From Notospermus geniculatus (Eukaryota > Nemertea > Pilidiophora > Heteronemertea > Lineidae): a stretch of 64,000 nucleotides of DNA. The position numbers and the translations under genes are program-made. The notes beneath the pieces were generated by a model. It ran no database searches, was not told where the DNA came from, and was given only the letters and a program-made list of their open reading frames with translations. How positions within the stretch are numbered: the first letter of the stretch is position 1; each line of letters begins with the position of its first letter. The stretch spans positions 1-64,000 of the forward strand of contig NMRB01000052.1 of assembly GCA_002633025.1 (NCBI GenBank), in the 5' to 3' direction. Positions 34,545-45,689 of the stretch are shown here, one piece after another.

Positions 34545-35402
34545 TATGGCCCGATGGCGCATCGGTAGGGCGTGTGGCTATGAATCTGGGGCCGGTTTCA
34601 CAAAGAAAACTTAAGTCACTAGGCTCAAGTCACTATTTTTGGCTAAGCTGAGACACTGACTTAAGCCCATTTCACAAAGCGACTAAAGTCTGACTTAGCT
34701 AAGTCAGTAGCTGTGACTTAAGTCATGCAGAAAATGGAACTCTTTCGCGGAAGGAGGTGAGAAAGCGAATCACATGACGAGTCACATGATCCGGTCACCA
34801 TGGTCACCAGTGTAAACACTCAAACATGTCAAAATGGCAGAGTCTCAAAGCAAACGCCTAAACGAAGCCACATTCATGCATTGCCTACCACTTTGGCTAT
34901 AGGCCTAGTTTTGGACGGGGACACTTCGGGTGGATGAACATCAACGTCATCATGCATGCATGGTCATGATGTATGCAGGCCTAGGCCCATCAAGCCTGCA
35001 ACAGTGGACTGCGACATCCAAACACGAGATCCTCGCACTGACTGAAAGAATCATGACGCGGTGCGGCGTGGGTCACACTCACGTCAACAATACTCAGCGT
35101 AAGTGGAGTCATGAAGTGCGTTGAGACTCCTAAGGGGAACCGAGGCCTATACACACAAAAATATTCGCGAAGTGGGAAGTTGTCTCAAGAGGGCAGCCAT
35201 ATTTAAGTCAACTCCAGCTGTACTTAAGCCTCCTAGCTACCCGTCTTAAACTTTAAGACACTTTTTTGACTTATGTTTTTTTGAGAACTGCAGACTTAAG
35301 GCTAAGTCGGGTAAACTGAGACTTAAGTCAACAAAACTGACTTAAGATTCTTTGTGAAACCGGGCCCAGGGGCGCCGGGTTCGAGCCCTGCGAGGGGCTA
35401 CT
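34545..35402 (+). repeat. tRNA-derived SINE head split by a MITE
   Basis: The left part (34545-34587) carries an A-box-like tggcgcatcgg. The right part (35368-35402) carries the B-box word gggttcgagccctgcg and ends in a T run. Between them is the 780-bp MITE at 34588-35367. Without it the two boxes fall at tRNA spacing. Confidence 0.65.
34588..35367. mobile_element. 780-bp MITE with 'gggccggtttcacaaag' ends
   Basis: Inverted ends gggccggtttcacaaag and its near complement ending in gggccc. Inner words (gacttaagtc and similar) repeat in both orientations. It is inserted in a tRNA-like SINE head. Confidence 0.75.
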
Positions 35403-35411
35403 TTTTTCACG

Positions 35412-35803
35412 GGCCATGTCGATTTAGAGGAATCAGAGGAATCGGAGGAATCAGAGGAAAATTCAGCCTGCAGCCCATCAGTCACACACAATCACATGAC
35501 TAGCATGTACTAAATATATAAACACAGCCACGTGGTTGTGTAAACGTCATAACAGCTTTAGTGGAACTTGCAATTCGGCCCTTTTCTCCTAAATTGATGG
35601 CTTTCGGCCCTCAAGTCATTTCAACTGTCTTATCACCAACCTCGATCATGATGAGTTTATTATAACAACTCAATAGCCAAGGAAATGTTATGAATTAACT
35701 ATTCTGATAATTTTATATTTTATCTTATGGTGATTTTCTGGATTTTCCAGCCCGATTCCCCTGATTCCTTCGATTCCTCTGATTCCTCTAAATCGACATG
35801 GCC
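35412..35803. mobile_element. Mutator-like foldback MITE, 9-bp target duplication
   Basis: Perfect TTTTTCACG at 35403-35411 and 35804-35812. Terminal repeats start ggccatgtcgatttagagga and carry gaggaatc tandem words. A 9-bp duplication is typical of Mutator-like elements. Confidence 0.85.
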
Positions 35804-35933
35804 TTTTTCACGCGTGTATTTTTTTCCTGAACATTTTTAAGTCGCGGCGGAGAAATATTTCCCCAGCCCTTCCATTTTCCTACAAAACTGCATAACCATA
35901 TTTCCTAATAAATACTTATAATCACAGATCCCT

Positions 35934-35993
35934 GTCAGCTGTCCTGCATTCAGAGAGACTATGAATAGTCTCTCTGAATGCAGGGGCAGCTGA
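35934..35993. repeat. 60-nt near-perfect hairpin
   Basis: Stem gtcagctgtcctgcattcag, extending through agagacta, pairs with its complement at nearly every position across a very short loop. The size fits a miRNA precursor or a minimal MITE. Confidence 0.7.
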
Positions 35994-36113
35994 CTACCAT
36001 CCACATTCCCCTCCCAGTCACCAAAAATATCAACAAACGAACTAACTAACGTTCAAGACTACTGGATTTGGCTCTCATTTCCATTCAATACTTTTATCGC
36101 CTGGATTTTTTTT

Positions 36114-36327
36114 GATAAATAAAAAGTCAATTTCTAGAATGTTTGCGAATTTTCGACCCCAACCGGGGTCTTCTTCAGGCTGGAACTTTACAATCCGAAA
36201 CTCTAGAACAGACTGGGTTTCAGCTCAATCTGTTCTAGAGTTTCGGACTGTAAAGTTCCAGCCTGAAGAAGACCCCGTTTGGGGTAGAAAATTCGCAAAC
36301 ATTCTGGAAATTGACTTTTTATTTATC
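36114..36327. repeat. Foldback of two Penelope-type hammerhead-like motifs
   Basis: Two ~96-base arms are inverted copies around a ~20-base loop. Each contains ctgaaga, an accccg...ggggt stem-loop, then gaaa: on the minus strand at 36151-36178 and on the plus at 36263-36290. CUGANGA + stem II + GAAA is the hammerhead ribozyme core, and short-stem variants are known from Penelope-like elements. Activity is not shown. Confidence 0.6.
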
Positions 36328-36526
36328 ATATATTGTGTGTCGATTTTTGTGCTTGCCTTCTCTCTGGAATTTTTTTTCATATCCATGGGAATATCCCGGC
36401 CATGACGTGGTGCTGGTAGATAATCCAGTGGTGGTAAAGCGGTGGTAGCGGTGTTGGAGAGGAAGCAGAGAAAAATAATGCAGCCTATCCATGCTGCCTA
36501 ATGTCGCAACAAGGTCCCTCTTTCTT

Positions 36527-36771
36527 CATCTTCGATAATCGAAGGGCGATCTGCTCACCACTCTGCGTTACATCGCACATCACCCTTCGAGAAATAGACC
36601 GTTCCGCGGCATATCCGCTGCCTCTTGCAGAGGAGGCCAATCAGAATCGGTGTTGTAAAATTTCCTCGATAATTAGCCGAAGACCCGATATAAAGTGCAA
36701 CCTCATTGGTCGACCGGTAAAATTGGCATCGTGCCAAGATACTCCGCGGACAGGTCTATTACTCGAAGATG
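36527..36771. mobile_element. Complete 245-bp hAT-type MITE
   Basis: Perfect 8-bp target duplication TCTTTCTT at 36519-36526 and 36772-36779. Ends catcttcga and its complement, with a further inverted aatagacc word inside. Partial copies lie at 6067 and 10556. Confidence 0.9.
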
Positions 36772-37141
36772 TCTTTCTTAGCTGTGTGATCTGACCTCTT
36801 GCTATAACCCCCAATCCCTGCGCACGTGTATAAAAAACAATTACGCCACCTATATTGATGTTAGTGTTACTAATTTCGAAACACGACCAAGTCTATAATT
36901 GCATTCACTCGACCAGACGGGTTATGCAAAGTCGTGTACGGGTCAACGCATTTCATTCATTTAATTGGCCATGATTGATGATCCTGTAGGTGGAGTCGAT
37001 TGTAATGGGCTGGCTTTTTATTCTTTAGCGTAACGTAAAGGTAACGTTAGGTAACTTATATATTGTCACGTGACAGGTAATTCACGAATCATGATTGGCG
37101 TGGGAAAGCTTCATGGACGTAAAAGGTAAAGTTATACGTTA

Positions 37142-37953
37142 TAGGGTGTATCAGAAAAAATTAGACTCTCAAAAAAATCACCATAAAATAAACATAGAGA
37201 TGAATTTTGAAAAACTGTCTATATCCCTTTGTAGAGGATGTGATTCTGCATCGAATGATACCAGTGTCATTGTTTACACTTCACGTTTCAATGAGCAGGG
37301 ACCGTTTGAATTTTGAAAAATTGAAGTCCTTTGCGCACGGAAATGTGAGGGTTAAAAACGGATCTGTCAACGTGAATAAAAAGCTTAGACTGAGTTTTAC
37401 TAACGTGCCGAAGCGTTTTTTTTAAAATAATTTTAATCCTTTCACCCTCTAACCCCGAAACAAAAAGTCTCATTTCTGAGCTGATCCTCACCAAGTGTGA
37501 AGAAACATACATTTTTATTGTGGCCTGACCATTTTTCATCCGCACCACTGGCCACAAGTCAGAAATGGTCAGGCCACATTTAAAAAAGTCCGTTTCTTTA
37601 CACTTTGTGAGGATCAACTAAGAAATGATACTTTTTGTTTCCGGGTTAGAGGGTGAAGGGATTAATTATTTCAAAAACGCTTTGGCACGTATGTAAAACT
37701 CAGTCTAAACTTTTCATTCACTGTGTGACAGATTCAATTTTAACCCTCACATTCCCGTGCGCAAAGGGCTTCAATTTTTCAAAATTCAAACGGTCCCTGC
37801 TCATTGAAACGTGAAGTGTAAACAACGACACTGGTATCATTCGATGCAGAATCACAACCTCTATAAAGGGATATGGACAGTTTTTCAAAACTCATCTCCA
37901 TGTTTATTTTATGATGATTTTTTCGAGAGTCTAATTTTTTCTGATACACCCTG
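37142..37953. mobile_element. 812-bp mariner-type foldback element
   Basis: Two arms of about 400 bp pair from end to end around the centre at 37550. Ends are (c/t)agggtgtatcag and its complement, flanked by TA. The minus-strand frame 37288-37617 is a translation of the arm. Confidence 0.85.
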
Positions 37954-38321
37954 TAAGTGCACTTTACATGTAGTATTTTACCTATTCACACCGTGACGGC
38001 ATACGGAATTCATACACGAGAGCACCCAGGGGTAGTGGTGTAGTCTTATGACGTAGCCAATACACGTGGCATTCCAGGATGCCGCGTTGACAGCCTTGAA
38101 AACGGATTTACACACACAACTTTATTCTGGTTTTAACTAACTGTAGATAGATTGCAGACGATAGTGGAATTCTAGGCGGTCACAGACCTACATGTAGCTC
38201 GACGCAACGGGTATCATCGACAGCGTTTTGTATTCTGCTGGTGTAGGCTACCAGGTTGAAAAAATAGTAATGCAAAACACGCTGATCCACGGCGCTTGGC
38301 GCTTGGTCTGTCGCCGCATTT
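37954..38321. other. No supported gene
   Basis: Nothing recognisable except words continuing into the hairpins to the right. Confidence 0.4.
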
Positions 38322-38545
38322 CATCCTGAAAACATCAGAGGTTCTTAGCGCTCTTTCCCTTCGTCACCACAAACAATGATGGTGACGAAGAGTGCGAGCG
38401 CTAAGAACCCCTGATTTTCTCAGGATGCCGCATTGAATGGAAACGCATGGGAAACAATCCGGAGCAGCAAACTCACCGCTGTTGTTAAAAGCGTCCCGTC
38501 GCGCTAGGTCTGTCGTCCTAGCGCAACGCGACGCTTACAACAGCG
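38322..38545. repeat. Two adjacent long hairpins
   Basis: 38322-38427 folds on itself: catcctgaaaacatcag with its complement, and ttcgtcacca with tggtgacgaa at the tip. 38477-38545 is a second hairpin (cgctgttgtt...aacagcg). They are foldback MITE-like. Confidence 0.7.
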
Positions 38546-38704
38546 CAGCAGCTCGCATGAGAAGCAGCAAAAATGCGGGCTCGTGACAGACTGGGGCCAA
38601 TTGTGCGCAGCTCAGCCGCGCTCCCCTTTATGGCTGTGCTTTCCTAGAAACACACGAGCAGTCTGGTGACAGTGTTTCTCCTTCTACCGATGCTAATTGA
38701 TGAA

Positions 38705-38872
38705 CCGGTGTCGTAGAATGTCATGCCCCCCAATATGAGATGCCCCACAACAATAGATTCTGACGGATTAAGGCTCAGCCGGGCACTGACAAACAGAACT
38801 TCTGTTACCAGATGTCCCCTGAACAAAAAAAGCGAGCATCTGATATCGGGGGCATAACATTCTATGACACCT
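38705..38872. mobile_element. Foldback MITE
   Basis: Left ccggtgtcgtagaatgtcat and right its imperfect complement ending atgacacct. The stem continues through a cccc(c)aatatgaga word. Confidence 0.65.
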
Positions 38873-39010
38873 GTCTAAAATACTAGAAACGCGGCGAGAA
38901 GCTCGGAAGAATAACTTTGTACTGGAGCTGGAGGCCGATGAAAAATTATTCCACGCTTATTTCCGGATGAGACCGAAGATTTTTTGGTCTATGTCACCCA
39001 AATGTTTTTT
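38866..39010 (+). repeat. Third copy of the subterminal sequence of the large inverted repeat
   Basis: Words cacctgtctaaaata, gaaacgcggcgag and ccggatgagaccgaagatttt match the arms at 46800-47600 and 62960-63110. So that arm is a dispersed repeat family. Confidence 0.65.
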
Positions 39011-39213
39011 TTTAAAAACATTATAATGTCAATTCCTTCGTGGGTTCTCGAAAATGCAAGTGTGGAAATGTTAGTTTACTAAACCTATTTGCTGTTGATT
39101 TAGCTGTGGTCGAAATTTCAAATTAAGTTAGTTCCTCGAGTTCTTTACGAATGCTCAGTTCGTAGGCCTACGTACGGCTCGGTTTTCAAAAACCGATTCA
39201 GTAGGCTATATGT

Positions 39214-40338
39214 TCAAAAATAAATCTTAGCAACTAACCCCCTCTTTGTGTCTTTGCTCCGGGCTGATTTCGGCCAGGCGATAATACGACGTTGGTCATC
39301 GCTGAAAATTTGGTAACCGTCATGTAAATGCCCAGAAGCAGAAACTCTGAGAACGAAACGTAAGCGCGAATCTGGTCTCTTCTTCACGTCCTGCAGCCTA
39401 TAAATGGCTGGGCAACGCTTCTTGATGTCAAGGGTATACGTACTTAATACGATGCCAAGTCTATGATCGCCGCGGGACCTGTTACAATCGCGGCAAAAAC
39501 TAACGGCCTCGAACGCAACAAACTGGTTCCCAATGAGATGTGCCTTCTTACTTCGTGTGAATCCCTGTTTCGTGCGTAACACGTTGGTAAAGCTCTTATA
39601 CATGCCCACTTTTTCAAATACACCAATACTGAAGACACCCGATGGTTCAAAATTAAACATGAATATAGTGCCATTCTCATCAAAGTAATGACTGTCCATC
39701 GGAAGTCGAGCGTCTGTGTTAGTCCAGTCGTCTCCTTCAGGAAAGCTGTATTTTACACAGGGTAGAACCCTGACTAGTTCTAGTGTCAGAATAAAACCCA
39801 TGTCTCTAATTCTGTAGACGTTGTACCGAGATTCAGTCCTCACTCTCGCCGAAATTTCGCGGTGTCCGTGAGCACCAGCGTATGTAATTTCTAATAGTGC
39901 AATATCGTTCTGAACAATGATCTTCATCCATCTGAAAACAGACCCGTTTGGACCTTGTGTTCTTTTGAATTGATCGTCAGGTAAATAAAGTTTGCGGCGA
40001 TTGTGTCCCGTGAGGTCAAAGGCAATGGAACGTATTTCTTTCCATCGATACGGCAAGTAGAAGATCCCAACCACGCCATTTTTATAATCACCAGCGATGT
40101 ATGTAAGATCTAATACTTGATAATTATAAACTAATTCATAACAAGCATCTTTCCTTGTATACACGTAGACGTTCAATGGGTTCATTCCTAGAGCTCTTAA
40201 GGCAAACCCAAGAAATGCATTTGATTTTCTGTGGTAATGCCATTTGGACAATATTTTCGAATAATCACCTTTGATTTCAACAATACTTCTCTCTTTGAAA
40301 AAGCCCGGCTGATAGAGTACATGTATTCCATTGAACAT
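39214..40338 (-). CDS. Orphan 374-residue protein, single exon
   Basis: Longest unexplained intact frame in the window, ATG at 40338. I do not recognise it. It lacks a signal peptide and membrane segments. It looks beta-rich, with many aromatic and charged alternations. It has one CxxC (FCRDCNRSRGDH, about residues 280-291) and a basic C-terminus ending KRGLVAKIYF. There is no repeat structure visible in the protein. On the right, foldback and mariner MITEs lie within 300 bases of its start; on the left, a relic of the large-inverted-repeat family. No splice site is obvious inside, and codon use looks mixed. It could be an intronless host gene, a captured viral or transposon gene, or one exon of a larger gene. 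Confidence 0.55.
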   Translation of the reverse strand: MFNGIHVLYQPGFFKERSIVEIKGDYSKILSKWHYHRKSNAFLGFALRALGMNPLNVYVYTRKDACYELVYNYQVLDLTYIAGDYKNGVVGIFYLPYRWKEIRSIAFDLTGHNRRKLYLPDDQFKRTQGPNGSVFRWMKIIVQNDIALLEITYAGAHGHREISARVRTESRYNVYRIRDMGFILTLELVRVLPCVKYSFPEGDDWTNTDARLPMDSHYFDENGTIFMFNFEPSGVFSIGVFEKVGMYKSFTNVLRTKQGFTRSKKAHLIGNQFVAFEAVSFCRDCNRSRGDHRLGIVLSTYTLDIKKRCPAIYRLQDVKKRPDSRLRFVLRVSASGHLHDGYQIFSDDQRRIIAWPKSARSKDTKRGLVAKIYF

Positions 40339-40494
40339 GTTGAAATTCCGCGAAAATTTAAAAGGAATCGAAATGTTGGTTGAAAAAGGTTGGTTTAGAA
40401 GGTTGGTTGGTTGAACAAAGCCTACTGTACACTAGCACACGCCTGTCCAACGTTATCTCCTCTTTTTGGAGTCGACGGACCCGATGTAGTACAA

Positions 40495-40620
40495 AGTTTT
40501 CGCAAATCCCCCGAAACGCCAACGCGAATGTCTATCCTTTTGTTCGGTGCTCTCTTCGTGGCATCGAACAATGGGTTTGGCGTTCACGTTGGAGTTTCGG
40601 GGGCTTTGATTGCGAAAACT
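40495..40620. mobile_element. Foldback MITE abutting a mariner element
   Basis: Arms agttttcgcaaatcccccga and ...cgggggctttgattgcgaaaact pair imperfectly. It ends three bases before the mariner-type element at 40624. Confidence 0.7.
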
Positions 40621-40623
40621 CTA

Positions 40624-41325
40624 CAGGGTGTATAAAAAAAAACGCAACAGTTGGCATTTCTCCAATATCTATAAATCTAGGATGGATATGACAAATATTC
40701 ACACGTCATATTAATCCTGTGGATCTTAGCTTCAAGTTGGTACCATTGGCGCCTGAATAGAGTTCCACATGGCTGATCAGGCACTGTTGAAACGAAATGG
40801 CTTGTAATCCAATTTGTTGCAGGGTCGGGATTTACCTTTGTAAGTTGATGCATTTTCCGCCATGATGGGGCCATGAGAACTTGGCCATGACTAAAACCAA
40901 GTGGGGAAGCACAAAGGGCAATAAAAAATTACGCTTACATCTGTTGTTTTACACTTTGCTGAGATCAACATCAATGATGATACTTGGTTGACAAAGAATA
41001 ACTTATGTTTTTTATCTGTCTGTCTTTGAGTTCTTTATTGGAAGAGAGTGACAGCAGTTACGCTACCATCTGGGCATTGTCTGTGAATGTTATGCAATGA
41101 ATAAGGCACAGAATGTCAATAACAACAGGAATCCTCACCCTGCAACAGGTCATTTTGTTCAACCAGTGCTAGATCAGTCATGCGTAACGGTATTCCAACA
41201 TGAATGTTGTCATTTTGAAGCTAAAATCCACAGGATTAATATGACCTATGTACATTTGTCATATCCATCGTAGATCTATAGATATTGGAGAAAATACCAA
41301 CTGTTGCGTTTTTTGAGACACCCTG
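40624..41325. mobile_element. 702-bp mariner-type element
   Basis: Ends cagggtgt and acaccctg flanked by TA at 40622-40623 and 41326-41327. About 100 bases at each end pair imperfectly (words cgcaacagttgg, ccaatatct and tattaatcctgtgga). No transposase is evident. Confidence 0.8.
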
Positions 41326-42330
41326 TATATTGCCAGTGCCCTCTACCAAACGATTGACGAATTAAACTGCAACGTGACAATGGGGGAGGGACTGATAAAC
41401 ATGACTGTCTCTCTGTTTTTGAGCGTCCGCCACACAATAAAGCGGGCACTGTCATATAGTGGCGGCATTCTCATTCATTACCCCTGGTTCCAATCCAGCC
41501 TGGGCCATATGGCATTAATCATCCTGGCTCGTTGGTCGCATGGGACAGTAAACCATGGTGCCTTGTATCTTGAACCATTGCAAGGCAAGTAAAAGACCCA
41601 GTCGAGTTGCTTGAGTTGGCCTCATCCGCACCTCACAGGGCCAATAAGCTTTGGGCCTGATGGAAAAACCGAATAGGCCTACCAATTCAAATGTAAGTTG
41701 GCGAAAAAAATCATCAGTTATTGCCTTGTGTGCGGGGGGACGGGAAAACTGTAGTCTCGCGCAGCCAGCCGTTTCGTTCCGCAGTACTGCTACACAAACG
41801 TCTGGCCCAGAACGCCGTTATTGTTGTGACAGTGCATTGTGGGTAATGCTGTAGCAGGTCACGTGGCATAAGATGGCTGCTTCTATTGATGGATAAAATT
41901 TCACCTCACAACCTTCCAAAATGTCTGAATCTGGCAATGAATCGATCGGTGAAGTGATCTGAGACAGCGTACTGGACAGCATCAACTTATTGCAGTTGAA
42001 TATCAGGATGAAAACTAAGCAGGAATTGTGTATCCGTATGATAGACGAGGTCGAGAAATTCCAACTGACATTATGTGGTCGTCGCCATGATGAGGTCACA
42101 TGATCAATTCTCTTGCCCAATCAGCAGCCGGATTGTGGTTTTCAAATGGGAGGAATCGGCGGATGGGAATGAATGACTAGCTCTGTCCCTGATTAGCCAA
42201 TCAGCATTCAGACCAGGATGTTGGTCTGCTCGTAACAGAAAAAGTGGCGTTATGACCCAGACGCTTGTTCGATCCCCAGATTCGAAACAGCGGCTGGGTG
42301 ACCGAGACTAGGAAAACTGTAGCCACTCGT
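41326..42330. other. No supported gene
   Basis: Short frames only. The end near 42285-42305 has the cagcggctgggtgacc word shared with 12030. Confidence 0.4.
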
Positions 42331-42987
42331 CACACTGAGTTTTAACCATCAGAAAGTCAGAGAAAATTCTAATGGCAAACTGACTATGGGATAAGATCCT
42401 CATTATGATGTAGAATCAATATCTGGAAACGGCAAAAAAATTCACTTAGATTTCTTCGAGAAAAAAAATGATTTTTTTCTATTTCATGCACATTTTATTG
42501 TTGTATATTTATAAATACATAATTTTTATATCACGACCATATTAGCTTGAAGATGTTGAAATCAAAATACCTTCTTTGTACATTTTCAGCACATTCCTCT
42601 TTGATTATGAGGTCTGAAGAACCGTCACAAATTATTTCAAGAAATTTGCTGAAGTTCTGAGTGTGTTTTAGACCCTTGAAAAGTGGGGAAAAGGGGAGAT
42701 TAACAACCCTTTGTACACCATCAACAAGTCATCTCATCAAATTTCGTTTGATGTGTTTTGTTGCCTCAACACTTAAACAACAGATTGATGAGAAACTGTG
42801 CAACCAAAAGTGCTGTATCAGTGAAAACAAAGGATGTATTTACATACAAATTACATAATGTACAAATGTACAGTAAAATGTATGTGAAATAGAAAAAAAC
42901 ATTTTTCCCAAAGTAATCTAAGCGAATTTTTTTACCGTTTTCAGATTAGAATTTTTTGTGACTTTCTGATAGCTAAAACTCAGTGTG
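42331..42987. mobile_element. 657-bp foldback element
   Basis: Ends cacactgagttttaaccatc and its imperfect complement ending cagtgtg. The flanks both read TCGT, a possible 4-bp target duplication. AT-rich interior; no transposase. Confidence 0.75.
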
Positions 42988-43466
42988 TCGTCGCAAAAAT
43001 CGCCTGTTTTGGCGCCGTTTGCGGCAGAGTTAGAATGCCGCTGTAACTTTTTTCAGTGTGGCCGTTTTTCTATGTGATTCCCATTGTTCGGAACACACTA
43101 GGAAACAAACGCACTGTTTCACTGTTTGTCGCCCACTGTCAAGTCGTCGCTTATTCCGTCCATGTATTGTAATGTAACACTGCCACTCGGGTCTCACTGA
43201 AAAACGTTACACCGGCACTTTACTGATGGCATCAGTTGTTATGATGTGGCGCCATCTGAAATATTGCGACCGGAACTTATAGACCCCAACTTGGCTTGCT
43301 GTGGCAAAACGGAAAATAATTTTCATAATTTTCAATGTTATACGACAGGAAAAGCCAAGATTCCGTGAATCGAGTCGTGCCGAGGCTGTTCCAAGTGAAA
43401 TGATGAGGTAAAAAAATCCTCAAGATGGAAATTAGGAACGATTCGGATTCTTCTAAAACTGAAAAT
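42988..43466. other. No supported gene
   Basis: Nothing recognisable. Confidence 0.4.
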
Positions 43467-43727
43467 TCAAACTAGCGAAACCACCTTTTTCAACCAATGT
43501 CCAGTTCCTATTGTTGCTGGTGCAATACAGGGTCTTATTCCTTCTTGAAACTGACAGACATCATGTGAGCTTTCCAAAGAAACGGAATAGCCTTGACATT
43601 CGGTCTGAATCAAACAATACATACCACATTGAATGGCGGCCCCCCTCGAATACAATTCCGGGTTTATATTTCCATTGTCCAAATGAAGCTCGAAAATCGC
43701 TGCGGCTAAGATGGATAAAATTGTCAT
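43467..43727 (-). CDS. Possible secreted PAN/apple-like exon
   Basis: From the internal ATG at 43727 the frame opens MTILSILAAAIF, a plausible signal peptide. It then has four Cys in the order QCGMYC, ECQGY, VCQF, like the start of a PAN/apple domain (C-x3-C, C-x-G-[FY]), and an ending with one more Cys. A lone first exon would be expected to continue downstream; no clear donor was located. The upstream extension to 43928 lies partly in a MITE and is ignored. Confidence 0.35.
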   Translation of the reverse strand: MTILSILAAAIFELHLDNGNINPELYSRGAAIQCGMYCLIQTECQGYSVSLESSHDVCQFQEGIRPCIAPATIGTGHWLKKVVSLV

Positions 43728-43828
43728 GATGATGAGCTCCAGAAAATCAGCAGGTTTTCGTGTTCGGCCCGTCGATTGAAAATTCGCTTCGGATACGCCG
43801 CACGTTCTCGTGATTCTGCAATCTGATT

Positions 43829-44339
43829 GGCCGCGTTCGTTTACTTCCACCGTGCCTGCTCGTGCCTCCACGATAGCGTTCGGTTTGGTGATGACGTTAC
43901 CATTCGTGCTAGCTCGTGCCTGTTCCAAGTAGCCCTACCCTTGGAGGTGGGCTACTTCGGGAAGTATCCCAGAATGCATCGTTCCAAGATGGCAGGTAGT
44001 CTATCGCTTCAGGAATCGATTTCTCGTGAAAATATACCTGGATGATGACCTATTGGCCACAACCGGGGGTAAGAACGCTCCGGGAGATGAAATGCATATC
44101 AATCAAAACCAAGAGGCCAACATGAGTCTTTTTCTGCGTTCCATCTCCATCCTCATTTGTCATCTAGGGCCTAGGATGTCAATATTTTTAATTCCCGCAG
44201 AGCAAACGAACAGACCGCCATGACACTTTCCCCGAAGAGCTAGCCCGAAATCGTTCGTTTGCTTACCTTCACTGCGCATGTCATTTCTTCCCTGAGGGGC
44301 TAGCACGGGGAAGCACGGTGGAAGTAATCGAACGCGGCC
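43829..44339. mobile_element. 511-bp foldback element
   Basis: Ends ggccgcgttcgtttacttcc and the imperfect complement ending gaacgcggcc, with the ccaccgtgc word also paired. Confidence 0.7.
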
Positions 44340-44920
44340 TTTATCATTGATTTTGCGACCTGTGTATCAATAATTTTGCAACATGTGTATCAATAATTTT
44401 ACATAGAGAATTTACAACCTGTGTATCAATCAATATACCAGAGGAAGGTCCCATAATGCAATTCCTGGAAATTCCACACAGCGACCAAATGATGGGCCGC
44501 AAATGCAACCTTATCTGTCGTCGCAATTTCAGCTTCGTGCGTCTGACTCACACGATTGAACCTACCGGTATCACACCACTGTCACCACGCCCGGCATGTC
44601 TCTACCTGCGTAGACCTCAATTGGACTGGCAGAGGACAAGGGGTAAAAGGAATTTTAGGCCTAAGAATAAGCTGTCCCAGAAACAATATAGTTCGCAGTT
44701 GTTAATCCGGCGTTGGTTTGTATAGTTATTGGTATAGTTATTGACTTCAATGGAGGGCTATTCTATTGCATCCCCCGACAGCTTCAGATCACCAGCTCGG
44801 AATATTTGGTCCGAATTCAGGTTTTGTCCTCTGCAGATTGTGTCGATAGACTGTCGACAGCTCGGAGGAAATGTGTGAGACGTGTATTCGGTATTCCTTC
44901 GAGAACACACAACATTCTTA

Positions 44921-45170
44921 AGGCCCGTCTACACGATCATACATTTGTTCAAAACATCATCATACATTTGTATGATGATGTATGATGATGTCCAAGCTTG
45001 TTGTGGATTTCCGTCTACACAATGCAGCTAAAAGTTTGAATATCATCATACGTGTTGGATGCTATTCAAGTTTGTTGGGAAAACGGTCCACACCGATCAT
45101 ACATTTGTCCATCATCATAAAAAATGTATGATGATGTTTTGAACAAATGTATGGTCGTGCAGACGGGCCT
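44921..45170. mobile_element. Harbinger-type MITE, TTA target duplication
   Basis: TTA at 44918-44920 and 45171-45173. Inverted ends aggcccgtctacacgatcat with imperfect complement. The interior is rich in catcatacatttg words. First of three adjoining MITEs. Confidence 0.8.
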
Positions 45171-45175
45171 TTATA

Positions 45176-45441
45176 CCCCCGTCACACTTAGTTCGAATCA
45201 GCAGGAATCAAGCAGAACCAGCCGGAATGAGAAAGTTTGCAAAATTCGAGCTGGATTCGGGAGAGCTTCGAAGGACACTTGGAATGCACCTCGATAATTT
45301 CGAACATGTCCAAGACATTCTGACAGACCACAGGAATGGGCCGGAACATTAGGAATGCAGTCAGAATCCAGTCAGAATTTTTAGAATGTTCTTTGAATGT
45401 CCAGGAATGAACTACTCATTCTTCCTCTAGTGTAGCGGGGG
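45176..45441. mobile_element. MITE with 'cccccgtcacactta' ends
   Basis: TA at 45174-45175 and 45442-45443; ends cccccgtcacacttag and ctagtgtagcggggg. The middle is made of ggaat-rich words. Second of three. Confidence 0.75.
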
Positions 45442-45443
45442 TA

Positions 45444-45687
45444 ATAGAGAGGTTAAGATTTTACTCCGAGAACGAGAACGGGAACGTGGTGACTTTTTGG
45501 CATGCCTGTAACTTCTCTGACAGCAAGAAGCCAGCTTTTCGAAGGGTGTGTTCTTCATTGGAAGACAACCGCCACTGTTGCTGTAAAAACAATCTGAGTT
45601 ACCCCCACATGGTTTGGTGATATAAGTCCCATTCTCTTGTCACCACGTTCTCGTTCTCGTTCTCGGGGCGCATCTTAACCTCTCTAT
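45444..45687. mobile_element. MITE with 'atagagaggttaaga' ends
   Basis: TA at 45442-45443 and 45688-45689. Inverted repeats run through a cgagaacgagaacg / cgttctcgttctcg block. Third of three. Confidence 0.8.
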
Positions 45688-45689
45688 TA

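Noticed and set aside
37095-37996. Frames 37095-37617 and 37811-37996
   Set aside because: They are the arms of the 812-bp foldback element.
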